A DNA stretch of 5,317 nt, taken from contig JACCUO010000027.1 of the NCBI GenBank assembly GCA_013811765.1, forward strand, positions 1-5,317, written 5' to 3'. Both the position numbers and the translations under genes were made by a program. Below the pieces are notes generated by a model that worked only from the letters and a program-made list of their open reading frames with translations, had not been told where the DNA came from and searched no databases. Source of the DNA: Thermoleophilaceae bacterium. GTDB lineage: Bacteria > Actinomycetota > Thermoleophilia > Solirubrobacterales > Thermoleophilaceae. Position 1 is the first letter of the stretch; every line of letters begins with the position of its first letter. Of this stretch, positions 4,414-5,317 are shown in pieces.

Positions 4414-5317
4414 CTACCGCCCGCCTGGGGAGCGACCGGTGGGGCCGGGCGAGTCGACTGATTGAGGGATCGGTCTGCCAGGAGCCTCCTCGGATCGGCC
4501 CGGCGCACCACCGATGGGTATGCCCGGCTGGGCCGGGCGACGCGGCGCCTCCCCCGAGCGACCGGGGCTTGCGGGGGGAGCGGCGCTACGCCGCGTCGGC
4601 CCCGTCGGTCCCGTCGGCAGATGACCTGGGCCCCCCGCCGCCGGCGTCGATGCCGCGGGACGCTCTGACCGCGCCGAGAGACCGGCGTCGGCGTCACGCC
4701 TGGGCCTGCTCCGAGTCCCCGCTGGATGCGTTCGCGTCGCCTGATCGGCCTTGGTTCGCGTCGCCTGATCGGCCTTGGCGGGGGGCTTTCCCTTCGGCGC
4801 GCTGCCGTCGCCGCCTGTGTCACGCGCCGTGGCTGTCGCCGGGGCGGTCTTCTCCGCGCCCGCGTCGCCCTCGTCACGCAGAAGATAGGAACCGCCGGCC
4901 GCCAGGGCTCTGCCGCCGATGGCCAGCGTCAGGAGAAGCGACGCGAGCCTGCGCGAGCGCAGGCTTGTCGCAAGGCCCCCGGCCCCACCGCGAACCGTGT
5001 TGCGCATCTTTCCGGCCGAGTGCACCAGTGCGTCCACCACCTCGGGGTCGAACTGGGAGCCCGCACTACGTTTCACCTCGTCCAGCGCAGCATCCGCATT
5101 TCGCCCTCGACGGTAGGGGCGATCCGATCGAATAGCGTGGAACGCGTCGGCGCAGAAGACGATGCGACTCGCGAGCGGGATCTGCTCGCCCGCCAGCCCA
5201 TCGGGGTACCCGGCGCCGTCCCACCGCTCGTGGCTGTGGCGAACCAGCCGTGCAACCTCGTGCAACTCCGGCACGGACTGAACGATCTGCTGTCCCGCGA
5301 CGGTGTGCTCCCGGATC
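4414..5317 (-). CDS. HD-GYP-like domain protein with membrane segment and Pro/Gly-rich tail, N-terminus cut
   Basis: The gene runs off the right edge; 300 residues are visible. Residues 1-100 are the C-terminal part of an HD-GYP domain, the fold of cyclic di-GMP phosphodiesterases: REHTVAGQQIV, LVRHSHERWDGAGYPDGLAG (24-43), IPLASRIVFCADAFHAIRSDRPYR and, near the end, SAGSQFDPEVVDAL. GYP, DGL and DRPYR are intact. However, the HHE metal-binding triplet reads SHE (28-30), the usual HP reads HT (4-5), and the D..DAL motif reads ADAFHAI. The variant is frequent in actinobacterial HD-domain proteins as I remember them, so c-di-GMP cleavage cannot be assumed. Residues 123-146 form a possible membrane helix, weakened by an Arg in its middle. 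The remaining 150 residues are Pro/Gly/Arg/Ala-rich and disordered-looking, with tandem KADQATRT units and two PGRSxEAPxRP-like units. About a quarter of tail codons end in A or T, more than in the domain. The tail may be young or frameshifted. The missing N-terminus would hold the HD residues and perhaps a sensor. Confidence 0.85.
   Translation of the reverse strand, partial: IREHTVAGQQIVQSVPELHEVARLVRHSHERWDGAGYPDGLAGEQIPLASRIVFCADAFHAIRSDRPYRRGRNADAALDEVKRSAGSQFDPEVVDALVHSAGKMRNTVRGGAGGLATSLRSRRLASLLLTLAIGGRALAAGGSYLLRDEGDAGAEKTAPATATARDTGGDGSAPKGKPPAKADQATRTKADQATRTHPAGTRSRPRRDADAGLSARSERPAASTPAAGGPGHLPTGPTGPTRRSAAPPASPGRSGEAPRRPAQPGIPIGGAPGRSEEAPGRPIPQSVDSPGPTGRSPGGR
4731..4778. repeat. 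Perfect 24-bp tandem duplication inside the HD-GYP gene tail
   Basis: Two identical adjacent 24-bp units lie at 4731-4754 and 4755-4778, each beginning TTCGCGTCGCC on the plus strand. The unit length is a multiple of three, so the reading frame is kept. On the minus strand it encodes a repeated octapeptide (KADQATRT KADQATRT). With only two copies and no spacer it is not a CRISPR. The identity at every base, including third positions, points to a recent slippage duplication. Confidence 0.9.

Noticed and set aside
4731..4778. CRISPR repeat
   Set aside because: There are only two directly adjacent copies without spacers, inside a coding frame.
4299..4877. A 190-residue N-terminal extension of the lipoprotein frame
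   Set aside because: It is Arg/Pro-rich, overlaps the HD-GYP gene in another phase and would put the signal peptide and lipobox in the middle of the protein.

Overview
The window is about 70% GC or higher and looks like a chromosomal segment of a high-GC actinomycete. The protein style suggests the Thermoleophilia/Solirubrobacterales, but that placement is an inference, not a search result. Six protein genes are supported, two of them cut by the window edges, plus one doubtful mini-ORF. I see no tRNA, rRNA, CRISPR array, insertion sequence or integrase.

Left part (1-871): the 3' end of a cation diffusion facilitator-type transporter (+, ends 149) converges on a small charged hypothetical protein (-, 239-466) that has a clear Shine-Dalgarno. 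A divergent region of about 230 bp follows; it holds a doubtful 24-codon ORF (521-595, +). Next is a 58-residue basic protein (+, 695-871) with four cysteines near its N-terminus and a half-winged-helix-like C-terminus. Its reading frame is easy to miss because longer open frames overlap it.

Centre (876-3107, -): a 743-residue SNF2-family ATPase with every helicase motif intact. Its N-terminal half carries two related modules resembling the HARP modules of the eukaryotic annealing helicase SMARCAL1. It ends only 4 bp from the convergent Cys-rich gene.

Right part (3198-5317, -): a secreted lipoprotein with a Gly-rich linker, an unrecognised middle domain and a DUF4352-like C-terminal domain. 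Upstream on the same strand is the C-terminal part of an HD-GYP-like protein (cut by the window edge). Its catalytic-site motifs are altered, and a probable membrane segment and a Pro/Gly/Arg-rich tail with a perfect 24-bp tandem duplication follow.

The last three minus-strand genes run in one direction with gaps of about 90 and 115 bp, but they do not form an obvious functional pathway. Three of the genes lack a Shine-Dalgarno and instead have a TANNNT-like or TATAAC hexamer 6-9 bp before the start codon, which suggests leaderless transcription. I find no convincing new multigene system. The items most worth a second look are the duplicated HARP-like SNF2 protein, the altered HD-GYP protein with its tail, and the small Cys-rich protein.
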